Of a stretch of 64,000 bases of DNA, positions 32,044 through 40,829 are shown one piece after another. The position numbers and the translations under genes were made by a program. The notes under the pieces were generated by a model that did no database searches, was not told the DNA's origin, and saw nothing but the letters and a program-made list of their open reading frames with translations. How positions within the stretch are numbered: the stretch's first letter is position 1; the number at the start of each line of letters is the position of its first letter. Origin of the DNA: Lysobacteraceae bacterium (GTDB lineage: Bacteria > Pseudomonadota > Gammaproteobacteria > Nitrococcales > AK92); NCBI GenBank assembly GCA_012523465.1, contig JAAYIK010000025.1:1-64000 (forward strand). The letters are read 5' to 3'.

Positions 32044-35028
32044 TCAGCGACAGCCGGTCGCGATCCAGTCATGCAAAATCGAATACCCCTCATCCCCAGG
32101 TAGCAGCATGGGCCCGCGAACGCCGCCGCGGTCGACGCTGGGATGCGCCAGTGGGTCCTGTTCGGTCGAGCTCGGGCGCAGCAGCAGCGCGTTGGCAGCT
32201 GGGTCGCAGGGATCGCCGACCATGGCGGCGGCAGCGCCGAAGTCCGCCTCCACGGTGCCCGTCAGCGCGAAGCGGTTGGGCGCATGGGGCGGGTTGCGGT
32301 GATTGGGCGCGCCGATGTCGCTGCTGTTGGCCTGCGGCAGATGGCAGCCTAGGCAACGGTTGCGCAGCAGCGGGTGCACTTCGACCGCGAAGCGATCGCG
32401 CGCCAGCAGGGCGGCACTGGTCTCGCGCGCTGGCACGTTGCGGTAGGCCGCGCCCAGGTCTATCCATTCGACGATCAGCCGCCGTTCGCCTGGCGTCAGG
32501 TAGCCGCCATGGTCGGGCACGCCGTCCAGCGATTGCGGCGCTAGCAGCTCCTGGCCGAACAGCACCTCGACCAGATGGCTGCTGCGGGAGCTGTCGGCGG
32601 AGCCGCCGACGGTGACCAGCGGTGGCGAACGCTCGATGACGGTGCGGCCGTCGCGCTGGACCGCCGTCGCGCCTTGCGGGCGGCCCAGGACCAGGCTGTC
32701 ATAGGAGCGCAGGCGGCCGGAGGGGGCGAGCGCGTCACTCAGGTCCAGCCTGCTGCCGGGGCCGTGGCAACCGAGGCAGTTGGCGTTCCAAATCGGCTGG
32801 ATGTGGCGGGCGTAGTCGATGATGCCCTCATCCGGGCGTAGCGTCGCTGGGTACGGTAGGGTCAGATCGGGGTCGGGCGCGCGGCCGGCGCTGACCGGGT
32901 CGGTCCAGACATCGGTAAAGAAAGGATCCGGCTGCAGCTGCAGCGCGGTCGGATCCAGCCGGGTGCGGGTTTCGGCCATGGTCTCGCCCGGCAGGGCGCT
33001 GAGGGCGGCTCGCGAGCCTTCGAACGGACCGCCTGCCGGGGAGCCGGCATTGAGCGGCTGTACGCTGCGGTGAGCCGAGTGGCAGCCGTGACAGCGGCGC
33101 TCCTCGCCCGGGCGGGCCTGCAGCCAGCTGGTGTGAGTTTGGAATGCGCGGCCTTGGGCGTCCACCACCGCCAGGGCGAGCGGGGTGTCGGCCGGCACCG
33201 CCACGCGCACCGAGCCGTCCGGCTCGATGGGTGCGTAGCCGAGCAGCTGTTGCATCTTGAAGCTGGTGGCGCCGATGCCGTCCAACGACTGCCCTGGCGG
33301 CGTCGGCAGGGCGCGACTGATGCGCAGGAAGCGGGCCGGACGTTCTGCCGCCGTGGTCAGGCGGGCGTCGCGCAGCCGCGCCAGGTTCGGCCGGCCGGTG
33401 GCATCGCGCGGGATGCGCTCGCCTTCGACCAGCACGCTCTCGCCCATGCTGTCGAGGAAATCGGTGTCGTAGACGCTGCGAATGTTAAGAATGGCCTGCG
33501 GCACTGGCTCGGGATCGGGTTCCCCCGGCTCGCCCGGCTCGCCAGGCTCACCAGGCCCTCCGGGTTCGCCAGGATCCTCGCATTCCTCGGGCGGCGGCTT
33601 CGGATCCGGTTGCGGATGCGGCCTGGGACTGACGTCGTCGGGGCATTCCGACTCCGGCTCGATCGGTATGCACTCGCCGGGCGGTCCCGGCCGCGGCGCG
33701 TAGCCTTGCGGGCAGCCCGGCTCGTTGGGCACGCCGACGCAGGATTCCCGCATGGTGCCGTCCGGGCACAGCCAAGGCCGGGGCGCGACACCCGGATCGC
33801 CGGGGGCGCCGGCCGGAGGGATCACCGCCGGCTGTGGCCGCGGCATCAGCGCGACCGGGCTGAGCAGCGCCCGCCCTTCGCGGGCGGTTGCGATCAGCCG
33901 CATGCTGCGGTCGTCGAGGTCCAGCATGTAAATGCCGTAGCGCGGCTCGGTCTCGCCCGGTACGGTCGGGCTCGGCGTCCCGCCGCGCTGCGGCGGCGAC
34001 CAGGCTACCAGCACCCGGTTGCTGCCGTCCCAGAGCGGATAGGGCGTGGTATAGCGGCCGTTGGGCGAGGCTGCCCGGCCCAGCGGCAGTTCGTACAGGG
34101 TCGGCTGGTACTGGCCCGCGCCAGGGAGGCCATCCAGGCGGCGGCGATGGTCGGTGTGGGTTCTGACGTCGGCGATCACCAGCGCGCCGCCGTTGCGCAC
34201 GCCGGCCAGCGGCAGCACGGTTGAAATCACGCGCCCGTCCGGCATCTCGCGCGGATGCAAAAAGCTGTCGCCGGGGCTGAAGGCGCCGTAGAGCACGTTC
34301 AGCTCCCGGCCGTCGGGACGGATGGTGAAGATCGGCTGGTGGTTACGATTGCCGACGTGATCCCAGCGGACGTACATGATCTCGCCGTTCATGCGCACGC
34401 TGGGGTTGCGGTCGTGGCTTTGGTTGAAGGAGATCTGCTCGATGTTGCCGCCGTCGGCATCCATCACGTGCAGCACCAGCGCCGCCTCACGGTTGTAGCC
34501 GTCGGCGTAACTGAAGGGCGGCATGCCGGCCGCCTCCAGCTGCGCCCTGCTGTTGGCCTGGCGGTTGGAGGTGAACACGATGCGGCCGTCGGGCAGGTAG
34601 TGCGGGTCGAGATCATCGCCGGCGTTGGCCAGCTCGTCGTCGGCGATCACGCGCCGCAGGCTGCCGCTGTCCAGGGAATACTCCCAGATGTTCCAGGTCG
34701 GGTCGTCCGGGCCGCGCATGGAGAAGATCAGCCGGCGGCCGTCGTAGGAGACGTTGGGACTGCTCACGTCGCCCCGGCCGCGGGTGTATTGGTAGGTGAT
34801 GTTGTGCGCCGGGGCGCTGGGCGAGGACAGCTCGCGCAGGTACAGGTCTCCGCCGGGAACGAAGGTTACGCCGTCGGCTGCGTTTCCCGCCGCTTCGAGC
34901 GCGCGGTCGGCGTAGGCGATGGGGTAGTCGCCACCCACGACGATGCCGCCGCTGCTGCCGCCGCAGCCAGCCGTGGTGGCAACCAATGCGAGCGTCAGCA
35001 GATGCAGCCGGACATTCTTAGAGTTCAT
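32044..35028 (-). CDS. HzsA-like triheme lipoprotein with beta-propeller and collagen-like linker
   Basis: 994 residues, a lipoprotein (LALVATTAGCGG). Residues about 50-400 are a PD40/TolB-like propeller (VSSPNVSYDGRRLIFSMRGP, DLDPHYLPDGRIVFTSNRQA, SHDRNPSVRMNGEIMYVRWD), followed by a Cys/Pro-rich spacer and a Gly-Glu-Pro repeat near 480-500. The C-terminal third holds three heme motifs: CHGCH near residue 646, CLGCH near 749 and CLGCH near 890, each in a cytochrome-like setting, resembling the hydrazine synthase alpha-subunit (HzsA-like) family. This does not imply anammox. Likely a periplasmic or surface redox protein. First gene of the motor operon; a 172-bp gap follows it, so a separate promoter for the remainder is possible. 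Confidence 0.82.
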   Translation of the reverse strand: MNSKNVRLHLLTLALVATTAGCGGSSGGIVVGGDYPIAYADRALEAAGNAADGVTFVPGGDLYLRELSSPSAPAHNITYQYTRGRGDVSSPNVSYDGRRLIFSMRGPDDPTWNIWEYSLDSGSLRRVIADDELANAGDDLDPHYLPDGRIVFTSNRQANSRAQLEAAGMPPFSYADGYNREAALVLHVMDADGGNIEQISFNQSHDRNPSVRMNGEIMYVRWDHVGNRNHQPIFTIRPDGRELNVLYGAFSPGDSFLHPREMPDGRVISTVLPLAGVRNGGALVIADVRTHTDHRRRLDGLPGAGQYQPTLYELPLGRAASPNGRYTTPYPLWDGSNRVLVAWSPPQRGGTPSPTVPGETEPRYGIYMLDLDDRSMRLIATAREGRALLSPVALMPRPQPAVIPPAGAPGDPGVAPRPWLCPDGTMRESCVGVPNEPGCPQGYAPRPGPPGECIPIEPESECPDDVSPRPHPQPDPKPPPEECEDPGEPGGPGEPGEPGEPGEPDPEPVPQAILNIRSVYDTDFLDSMGESVLVEGERIPRDATGRPNLARLRDARLTTAAERPARFLRISRALPTPPGQSLDGIGATSFKMQQLLGYAPIEPDGSVRVAVPADTPLALAVVDAQGRAFQTHTSWLQARPGEERRCHGCHSAHRSVQPLNAGSPAGGPFEGSRAALSALPGETMAETRTRLDPTALQLQPDPFFTDVWTDPVSAGRAPDPDLTLPYPATLRPDEGIIDYARHIQPIWNANCLGCHGPGSRLDLSDALAPSGRLRSYDSLVLGRPQGATAVQRDGRTVIERSPPLVTVGGSADSSRSSHLVEVLFGQELLAPQSLDGVPDHGGYLTPGERRLIVEWIDLGAAYRNVPARETSAALLARDRFAVEVHPLLRNRCLGCHLPQANSSDIGAPNHRNPPHAPNRFALTGTVEADFGAAAAMVGDPCDPAANALLLRPSSTEQDPLAHPSVDRGGVRGPMLLPGDEGYSILHDWIATGCR

Positions 35029-35049
35029 GCGTTCCCTGGATCCTTCCGC

Positions 35050-35075
35050 GCCGCCTGCGGCTGTTGGCAGGCGGC
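35050..35075 (-). promoter_or_regulatory. Stem-loop in the leader of the triheme lipoprotein gene
   Basis: Perfect 9-bp stem GCCGCCTGC / GCAGGCGGC with an 8-base loop, 21 bases before the ATG and just upstream of an AAGGA/AGGGA ribosome site. No T-run, so it is not a terminator; it could control translation. No known riboswitch is recognised in 35029-35209. Confidence 0.4.
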
Positions 35076-35209
35076 TGGTGTTCTTCCTTGATCCATGGCG
35101 CGAGGCAGCAGACGGCCGCCTTCACGCTCGGCAGTGTCTTAAGGCAATGGGGTTGGCGGGCGGAAATTTCGAGGGGGAAGGGGGCGCCTGGCGGCTCAGG
35201 GGACGCGCA

Positions 35210-35980
35210 CTAGTCAAGGTAAATCATCCGGCGTGTCATGCCGCCGTCGACGACGAAGTTCTGTCCGGTGATGAAGCTGGCCCGTGTCGAGATCAGGTAT
35301 GCCACCAGCTCGGCAATGTCCTCCGGCCGCCCGACCCGGCCGACCGGATGCTGCGCATGGTCTTCGGGCCGCAGCTTGGGCTGTCGCCGCCGGTTGGCCT
35401 TCTGCCAATCGCCCACCTCGATCCAGCCCGGACTGATGCAATTGACGCGGATCTCCGGCCCCAGGCTGACCGCCAGCGCATGGGTAAGCGCTACCAAGCC
35501 GCCCTTGCTGGCGGCATAGGCTTCGCTGTTCGGTTCCGACTGCAAGGCCCGGGTGGAGGCGATGTTGACGATGGCGCCCCGGCTGCGGCGCAGCGCCGGC
35601 ACCGCGTGTTTGCAGCATAGGAACGGGCCGGTGAGATTGACCGCCAGCCGCCGGTTCCAGTTCTCCAGCGGCATGTGCTCGACAGGGTCGTTATAGGGGT
35701 GCGCCAAGCCGGCGTTGTTGATGAGCGCATCAAGGTGGCCGAAGCGGCTCAAGGTCGTCTCCACCAGCCGCGCCACCTGCGCCTCGTCCGCCACGTCGGT
35801 GGGCTGGAACAGCACCTGGCCGAAGGCTTCCAGCTCCGCCGCCGCCTCCTGCCCGGCTTCGGTATCGACCTCGGCCAGCACCACGTGCATGCCTTCCTCC
35901 AGCAAATGCTTGGCGATGCCCTTGCCGATGCCCTGCCCGGCGCCGGTGACGATGGCGACTTTGCCGATAAGGTCGGTCAT
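35210..35980 (-). CDS. SDR-family oxidoreductase
   Basis: 256 residues, classical short-chain dehydrogenase. Cofactor motif [12 protein letters not shown] (near residue 12), NNAG at about 85, catalytic Ser in IVNIAST near 137, YAASKGG (Tyr/Lys near 150), and the C-terminal family end [17 protein letters not shown]. Most residues point to NAD as cofactor (VVLAEVD has an acid after the second strand). Substrate unknown. I chose the start at 35980 (MTDLIGKVA). It converges toward nothing and sits upstream of the motor operon on the same strand. Confidence 0.9.
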   Translation of the reverse strand: MTDLIGKVAIVTGAGQGIGKGIAKHLLEEGMHVVLAEVDTEAGQEAAAELEAFGQVLFQPTDVADEAQVARLVETTLSRFGHLDALINNAGLAHPYNDPVEHMPLENWNRRLAVNLTGPFLCCKHAVPALRRSRGAIVNIASTRALQSEPNSEAYAASKGGLVALTHALAVSLGPEIRVNCISPGWIEVGDWQKANRRRQPKLRPEDHAQHPVGRVGRPEDIAELVAYLISTRASFITGQNFVVDGGMTRRMIYLD

Positions 35981-36348
35981 GGCGAGCGCTCCGCTGTCAA
36001 GAGGGTCGATGTGAGAATATGACCGGGCGGCGGCAATGCAACCATGGGCCGTGAGGCGGCAGACCGCAAGCGGCCGCTCGTCTCCGCTCTTCCATATCGG
36101 TTCTGCGGACAAAGGGGTTCGGAAAACGGCCAAGGCCGCAGGCATCAGCCCTCGTCAAGCGCCGCCCATGAGATCCCGTGACCGCCAGATCCGCAACCGA
36201 TCCCTTCCCGAGCCTTCATCACCCGGAGGTCGCCGCGAGCAGTGAGCGGCAGGTCCCGACGGCGACGGTTGCCAGCGTCTTCCTGGGCGAATGCGCCACC
36301 CCCACTTTGCACCGGTGGGCTTTCCGCAACCTCAAGAGGGATGACCGT
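35981..36348. other. Divergent intergenic region, 368 bp
   Basis: Lies between the SDR gene (minus) and the CMD-family gene (plus). I see the ribosome site AGAGGG at 36335-36340 for the latter, and no RNA gene, clear hairpin or conserved peptide. Promoters for both genes are expected here but not convincing by eye. Confidence 0.5.
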
Positions 36349-36756
36349 ATGGCAACCGATCGCTATCAACGCGGCCTCGATCGCATGATGGAGCTCGTCT
36401 CCGCCGAGCACGCCGACACCTTTGACCATGTCAAGCTGGTCGAGTCGTACAAGGATCTGGATCCGGACCTGGCCGACTACATCGTCTCCTTCGCTTTCGG
36501 CGACATCTACTCCCGGACCAGCCTGTCCCAGCAGGAGCAGACCATGGTGACCATCGCCACGTTGGTCGCTCTGGGCACCGACCCGCAGTTGAAGCTGCAT
36601 ATCAACGTCGGCTTCAACGTGGGACTGAGTAAGGAAAAAATCGTTGGCACGCTGATCCATTGCATTCCTTACGTCGGGTTTCCGCGCGTGCTCAACGCCC
36701 TGACCCTGCTCAAGGAAGTGATGGCGGAGCGAGGCATTGATCCGAAGGCGCGGTAG
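36349..36756 (+). CDS. Carboxymuconolactone decarboxylase-family protein
   Basis: 135 residues, all helical, CMD family. The core TMVTIATLVALGTDPQLKLH and VGLSKEKIVGTLIHCIPYVG is typical, and the central His is kept. It lacks the CxxC pair of AhpD-type peroxidases, so a decarboxylase-like or unknown role is more likely. The ATG at 36349 follows AGAGGG with 8-base spacing. The next gene, an NAD-binding dehydrogenase, starts 91 bases later on the same strand and may be co-transcribed. Confidence 0.88.
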   Translation: MATDRYQRGLDRMMELVSAEHADTFDHVKLVESYKDLDPDLADYIVSFAFGDIYSRTSLSQQEQTMVTIATLVALGTDPQLKLHINVGFNVGLSKEKIVGTLIHCIPYVGFPRVLNALTLLKEVMAERGIDPKAR

Positions 36757-36847
36757 GGCGTGACGGGCCGGCCAACGGGACCTTGATGGCGCGCCGTGCG
36801 AGCCTGATACAGGCCTGTGGAACGGTTACTGCTCGCGAGGAAGGGTC

Positions 36848-37639
36848 ATGCATCTGATCATCGGGCTTGGGCCAATTGGTGGAAATGTGGGCGCGCGCTT
36901 GGTCGAGGTGGGACGGCGTGTTTATGGCAACGACTTCAACGCCGAGCGGGTTCGCGGGTGGTCGGAGGAGACCGGGGCGCCGGCGGCAACCGATTTGACC
37001 GCCGTCGACTGGGCTGCCGTGGAGAGCGTTCACATTGCGGTGCGGCTGGCGGACCAGGTCGTGTCCGTGTTCGAGTCGCTGCGAAAGCACACCGAGCGAT
37101 CGTTGACCGTCTTCGTCCACACCACGCTGGCGCCGAGCGATGCGCGGAAGATTTTTTCCGCGGCACCGGAAGGCTGGCGCGCGTTCGAAGCCCCCGTGTC
37201 GGGTGGTCCCCAGGGTGCGCGGCAGGGTTCGATGACCATCTTCCTCGTCGGGCCCGAGCCTACCGAAGCGGAAGACAGGCTGCTAGCCGCCATCGCGGGG
37301 CGCGTCTTCCGCATGCCGTCCTACGGCCAGCCAGCGCTGGTGAAGCTCCTCAACAATGCCCTGGCAACCTACAACTTGGCCGCCACGGCGCGGATGCTCA
37401 ACCTGGCCGCCGAGCATGGCGTTCCCGCCAGGGACTTTTTCGAAGTGATCAGCGTGTCGACAGGGCGGAGCTGGATGAGCGACAACCTCATCGATGTCCA
37501 GTACGACCTGCTGCTCAAGGATGTTGGCCTGCTCCGCGGCGAGCTTGGTTCGCTGCCTACCGGCGAGCTTGACGAGGGGGTCGAGCAGGCGATTCTGCAG
37601 GCGCGCGCGCGGCTGGAGGCTGATTCCGCAGCTCGGTGA
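36848..37639 (+). CDS. 3-hydroxyisobutyrate dehydrogenase-like NAD(P)-binding protein
   Basis: 263 residues, 6-phosphogluconate/HIBADH superfamily. Nucleotide site IIGLGPIGGNVGARL at the very N terminus, substrate-site segment FEAPVSGGPQGARQGSMTIF near 115, catalytic Lys in ALVKLLNNALATYN near 168, and an all-helical C-terminal domain. It probably oxidises a beta-hydroxy acid; the exact one is not predictable. Shorter than typical HIBADH (about 290-300). Confidence 0.87.
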   Translation: MHLIIGLGPIGGNVGARLVEVGRRVYGNDFNAERVRGWSEETGAPAATDLTAVDWAAVESVHIAVRLADQVVSVFESLRKHTERSLTVFVHTTLAPSDARKIFSAAPEGWRAFEAPVSGGPQGARQGSMTIFLVGPEPTEAEDRLLAAIAGRVFRMPSYGQPALVKLLNNALATYNLAATARMLNLAAEHGVPARDFFEVISVSTGRSWMSDNLIDVQYDLLLKDVGLLRGELGSLPTGELDEGVEQAILQARARLEADSAAR

Positions 37640-37844
37640 GCTCCCGGGCAGCGCGGGCTTGCCCCTGCCAGTCTTTCGGTGACGAGGCCGCGCAATAACG
37701 AGTCAGTCAGACCGGGCTTCGCCGCTTCATGGTTCATCAAAAGTTGTCTTCTCTTGGAGGCCTGATTGGGGCTGTCAGGAGCGGGGCCGGGCAGGGCGAG
37801 ATGTGCGCTGCTCGAGTCAATAAGCTCGCAAAATTAACCGATTG

Positions 37845-37865
37845 CGCCATGCGTCAAACATGGCG
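37845..37865. repeat. 7-bp inverted repeat in a 312-bp intergenic region
   Basis: CGCCATG and CATGGCG are separated by CGTCAAA, just after AT-rich sequence (AAAATTAACC). This could be an operator or promoter element for the gene starting at 37952. The rest of 37640-37951 shows no gene that I can support. Confidence 0.35.
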
Positions 37866-37951
37866 TTGCTTGCGAAGTTGCTCGCCAACCCCCACCAATC
37901 TCCAGCGTCCGAGCAACGCATGAGCGGGCACGGGGCTCGGCAAGCCGAGCG

Positions 37952-39133
37952 TTGGCAAGAAGAAGGACGAGAAGAGGAAGGCGCGTGGGGCAAGCAACAC
38001 CAATACGCCGCGCGGGGGATTCAGCCGGCCCCGCCAGATTGATCGTCGAGCATTGCACCAGGCTCGATCAGCTGCATTCGCTCGTCCCGGAATGGGAGCG
38101 GCTCGCGGCTCATGCGGCCGAGCCGAACATTTTCTACGAGCCGTGGATGATGCTGGCCTCGCTGGAGCAGTTCTCGCGCAGGCTGCGGCTCGATGTGGTC
38201 GCGGTCCACGTCGAGGAGAGCGGAGGCCGGCGGCTAGTCGGGCTGTTCCCCTTCGAGCGCAGCGGCGGATTCGGCAGGCTGGGCGCCGTAGCGGCGCAAT
38301 CGCTCCGCTATTACTACTGCTCGCTTTGCACGCCGCTGGTCGCCCCCGAATATGGGGCGGAGGCGGTCGCCGCTGCGTTGGCGGCGCTGCGGGTGCGCTA
38401 TGCGTCGGTGGAGTTCAAACTGGTCGCGGCCGATGGGCCAGTGTACCAGTGGCTGGAACGGGCCGCGGCCAGCGAGCCGGGGTTCCACGCGGGCGAGCGC
38501 ACGGAGCGCGCCTTCCTACGCAGGTACCGGAGCGCTCAGGCCTATGTCGCCGACAGCTTCCGGCGGGAGGCGAAGAAGAAGGACCTGGCCCGGCTGGAGC
38601 GACGCCTCGCCAAGCTTGGCGCACTGCGCATGTATACCGCGCTGGAGGACGAGCCGCTCGAGTTCTGGCTCGACGAATTCCTGGCCTTGGAAGCCAAGGG
38701 CTGGAAGGGGCGCGAGGGCACCGCGCTGGCCGCGGTGGCGGGCGGCAGCGAGTTTTTCCGTCGCATCTGTCGGGAGGCTCATGACCGTGGTCGGTTGGAG
38801 ACATGCTCCCTGCGCCTCGACGGCAAGGCCATCGCCATGATATGCTTCCTGCGTGTGGCCGACGGTCTCATCTTCCTGCGCACCGCCTATGACGAGGACT
38901 ACGCGCGCCATTCGCCCGGGTTGCTGCTGGCCTTCAAGTTCACCTGCCTGCTGCATGAGAAGACCGACATCGCGTGGCTGGACTCCTGCTCAGATCCCGG
39001 AGCCATCATGTCCAACCGTGTCTGGAAGCAGCGTCGACCGCTGGCGGGCTTTCGCATCGTATACCGCCCCCAGCCGGTGCTGAGCGCGCTGTTTGGCGCG
39101 GTAAAGGCTCGCTTTCCCGGCGCATCCGGGTAA
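37952..39133 (+). CDS. FemAB/BioF2-like GNAT-fold acetyltransferase
   Basis: 393 residues. Matches the BioF2-like acetyltransferase group (formerly linked with CelD cellulose proteins): PEWERLAAHAAEPNIFYEPW near residue 50, SFRREAKKKDLARLERRLAK near 205, DEFLALEAKGWKGREGTAL near 245, and LRTAYDEDYARHSPGLLLAF near 310. The likely role is acyl or aminoacyl transfer in surface polysaccharide or envelope work. The start is uncertain: TTG at 37952 gives an Arg-rich leader, and another TTG at 38039 begins just before the conserved part. Confidence 0.78.
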   Translation: MARRRTRRGRRVGQATPIRRAGDSAGPARLIVEHCTRLDQLHSLVPEWERLAAHAAEPNIFYEPWMMLASLEQFSRRLRLDVVAVHVEESGGRRLVGLFPFERSGGFGRLGAVAAQSLRYYYCSLCTPLVAPEYGAEAVAAALAALRVRYASVEFKLVAADGPVYQWLERAAASEPGFHAGERTERAFLRRYRSAQAYVADSFRREAKKKDLARLERRLAKLGALRMYTALEDEPLEFWLDEFLALEAKGWKGREGTALAAVAGGSEFFRRICREAHDRGRLETCSLRLDGKAIAMICFLRVADGLIFLRTAYDEDYARHSPGLLLAFKFTCLLHEKTDIAWLDSCSDPGAIMSNRVWKQRRPLAGFRIVYRPQPVLSALFGAVKARFPGASG

Positions 39134-39436
39134 GCGCCCGCCATGGGGTCGGACTGCTGCGAGCCGTTGCTCGCTCCCTGCCAGGATGATCGCCAGGCTT
39201 GCGGTCCCGGGTTCAAAGGTCGGCCTTAAGGCGTTGAAGCCTGGAATGGAGAGGTGAGTCCTCTCCAGTCTCCGCACGCTGGTCACCTGCTGGAATTGCG
39301 CCGACACGTGACCTTGCCTGCCAAGCTTACTGTGCCTAGGCTTCCCAGTCGTTGAGCCTGCGTCTGCTCGCGTGGTCGCCACGTTGCCAGTGGCAAGCCA
39401 TGACGGTTGGTGTTGCATGAATCAAGCGATGAGATC
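39134..39436. other. Intergenic region, 303 bp
   Basis: Ordinary GC-rich sequence between the acetyltransferase gene and the AT-rich gene. I see no RNA gene, terminator with T-run or conserved peptide. The base composition changes sharply near its 3' end. Confidence 0.5.
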
Positions 39437-40053
39437 ATGGGGCAGCTCGATCACATCAAAGATTACATAAGCCTGCGCCTAGAGCTCTGGGTTGCTTATC
39501 ACAACCACAAGGAAAATATGGCCAATGCGGGTTTCTTGTTCAAATTGCCTTGTTTGGTGCGGTCATAACGGAAAATATATGGCCGCCAGAATGGGTAGAA
39601 AAGGTTGTCGTTCTTCCTGAGATGGCAACTTTTCTTGTGTATGCGCTACTTTGGTTTCTTATTCATTACTATACTAGGTGGCAGCTGATAAATAAGCGCA
39701 TCTCGGCATTTTATGTGGCCGGCTTTGATGAGGCTTTTCAAGAGCTATTGACAGCTGATCCTGAAAGCTTGAGGCTAGATCCGTATGGAAAAGAGGCTGT
39801 TAGTCTAAGCAGGTGGCGTATCTTTCTTTCAAGAATTTTGTATTTGCCTAAAGGCTTTGTTCGCATGGATGCCTCCGTGGCCGGCTTGCCTTGCTTCCTG
39901 GCCGAAAAGGTGAAACGTAGATTTGATGTTGGGAGCGGGGGAGACAGCTTGGAAATATTGATGACATATTGCTGTTCCTTGTGGCAATTAAGATATTTTT
40001 TGCGTAGCTTCTCTGGTTTTTCAGGGCAGACAGAAGAAAGATGCTGCTGCTAA
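39437..40053 (+). pseudogene. AT-rich gene for a small membrane protein, one-base frameshift
   Basis: Two frames join into one sensible protein of about 205 residues: ATG at 39437 gives MGQLDHIKDYISLRLELWV and a following MANAGFL; the reading then moves to the next frame (missing one base near 39536-39541) as QIALFGAVITENIWPPEW and continues to 40053. Two hydrophobic segments (FLVQIALFGAVI region, ATFLVYALLWFLIHYY) precede a soluble tail. No family recognised. It is much poorer in G+C than its neighbours and uses AT-ended codons such as ATA, TTT and AAA, which suggests recent transfer. Its end overlaps the next start at 40041. Confidence 0.6.
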
Positions 40054-40811
40054 AGATCACCATCGTTCCGTTGTTCATCGGTCTGGTGACGCTGGCCGGG
40101 CGCAGGTGGGGCGCGGGCGTTGCGGGCTTGCTTGGCGGCTTGCCGGTGGTGGCCGGGCCGATCGTGGTTTTCGTCGCCCTCGAGCAGGGGCCGCAATTCG
40201 GTGCGCTGACGGCGACCGCGGCGATAGCGGGCATCGCCGGGTTGCTGGTTTTCGGCCTGGCCTATGCATGGGCTAGTACGCGCTGGTCCTGGCCGGCTGC
40301 GCTGTGCTGCGGCGTGTTGGCATGGTTCGTCTGCGCCCTGGGGCTGGCCGCGCTGCCTGCACGACCAGAAACGACCCTGCTGGTGGCGGCCATCGCGCTG
40401 CTTGCCACGCCGCGAGCGCTGCCGCCGGGGGCGCCCTCCCCGGGCCGCGCCAGCCTGCGTGATCTGCCCTATCGCATGGCGACCGGCGCCTTGCTCACGA
40501 TCGGTGTCACGGCCGTGGCGGCAACCGTGGGTGAGGTCTGGAGCGGCTTGCTGGCGGTCTTCCCCATCATCGGGCTGGTGCTGGCAGTGTTCACCCACCG
40601 CGGCCAGGGCGCGAGGCAAGTTGCTTTCATGTACCGCGGCATGGTGAAGGGGTTGTATTCCTTCGCCGCGTTCTTTTTGGCGCTCGCGCTGCTTTGGCCG
40701 CGCATGGAGTTCTGGGGCGCGCTCGCCGCCGCCATCGGGGCCGGCATCGTCGTGCAGGCGGCTGTGCAGTGGCTGGCCATGCCCAGACGGGAGCTGCAGC
40801 CGACGCGCTGA
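40041..40811 (+). CDS. Integral membrane protein, unknown function
   Basis: 256 residues with about eight hydrophobic helices and little soluble sequence. Recognisable stretches are GRRWGAGVAGLLGGLPVVAG near residue 20 and VGEVWSGLLAVFPIIGLVLA near 165; the two GLLGGLP/GLLAVFP segments suggest an internal duplication of two four-helix halves. GC-rich like the rest of the window, unlike the gene it overlaps by 13 bases. I cannot name a substrate; a GlpM-like small membrane family is a possible relative. Confidence 0.75.
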   Translation: MLLLKITIVPLFIGLVTLAGRRWGAGVAGLLGGLPVVAGPIVVFVALEQGPQFGALTATAAIAGIAGLLVFGLAYAWASTRWSWPAALCCGVLAWFVCALGLAALPARPETTLLVAAIALLATPRALPPGAPSPGRASLRDLPYRMATGALLTIGVTAVAATVGEVWSGLLAVFPIIGLVLAVFTHRGQGARQVAFMYRGMVKGLYSFAAFFLALALLWPRMEFWGALAAAIGAGIVVQAAVQWLAMPRRELQPTR

Positions 40812-40829
40812 GCGCTTTGGGAGAAGTTC

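Noticed and set aside
33480-33600. Plus-strand Gly-Ser-Pro repeat frame as a collagen-like gene
   Set aside because: It is the reverse reading of the Gly-Glu-Pro linker in the triheme lipoprotein.
32044-35028. Evidence of anammox or hydrazine metabolism from the HzsA-like protein
   Set aside because: HzsA-like domains occur widely, and no hydrazine synthase partners or other anammox genes are present.
39134-40053. Integrated phage or insertion element around the AT-rich gene
   Set aside because: No integrase, transposase, terminal repeats or target duplication visible.
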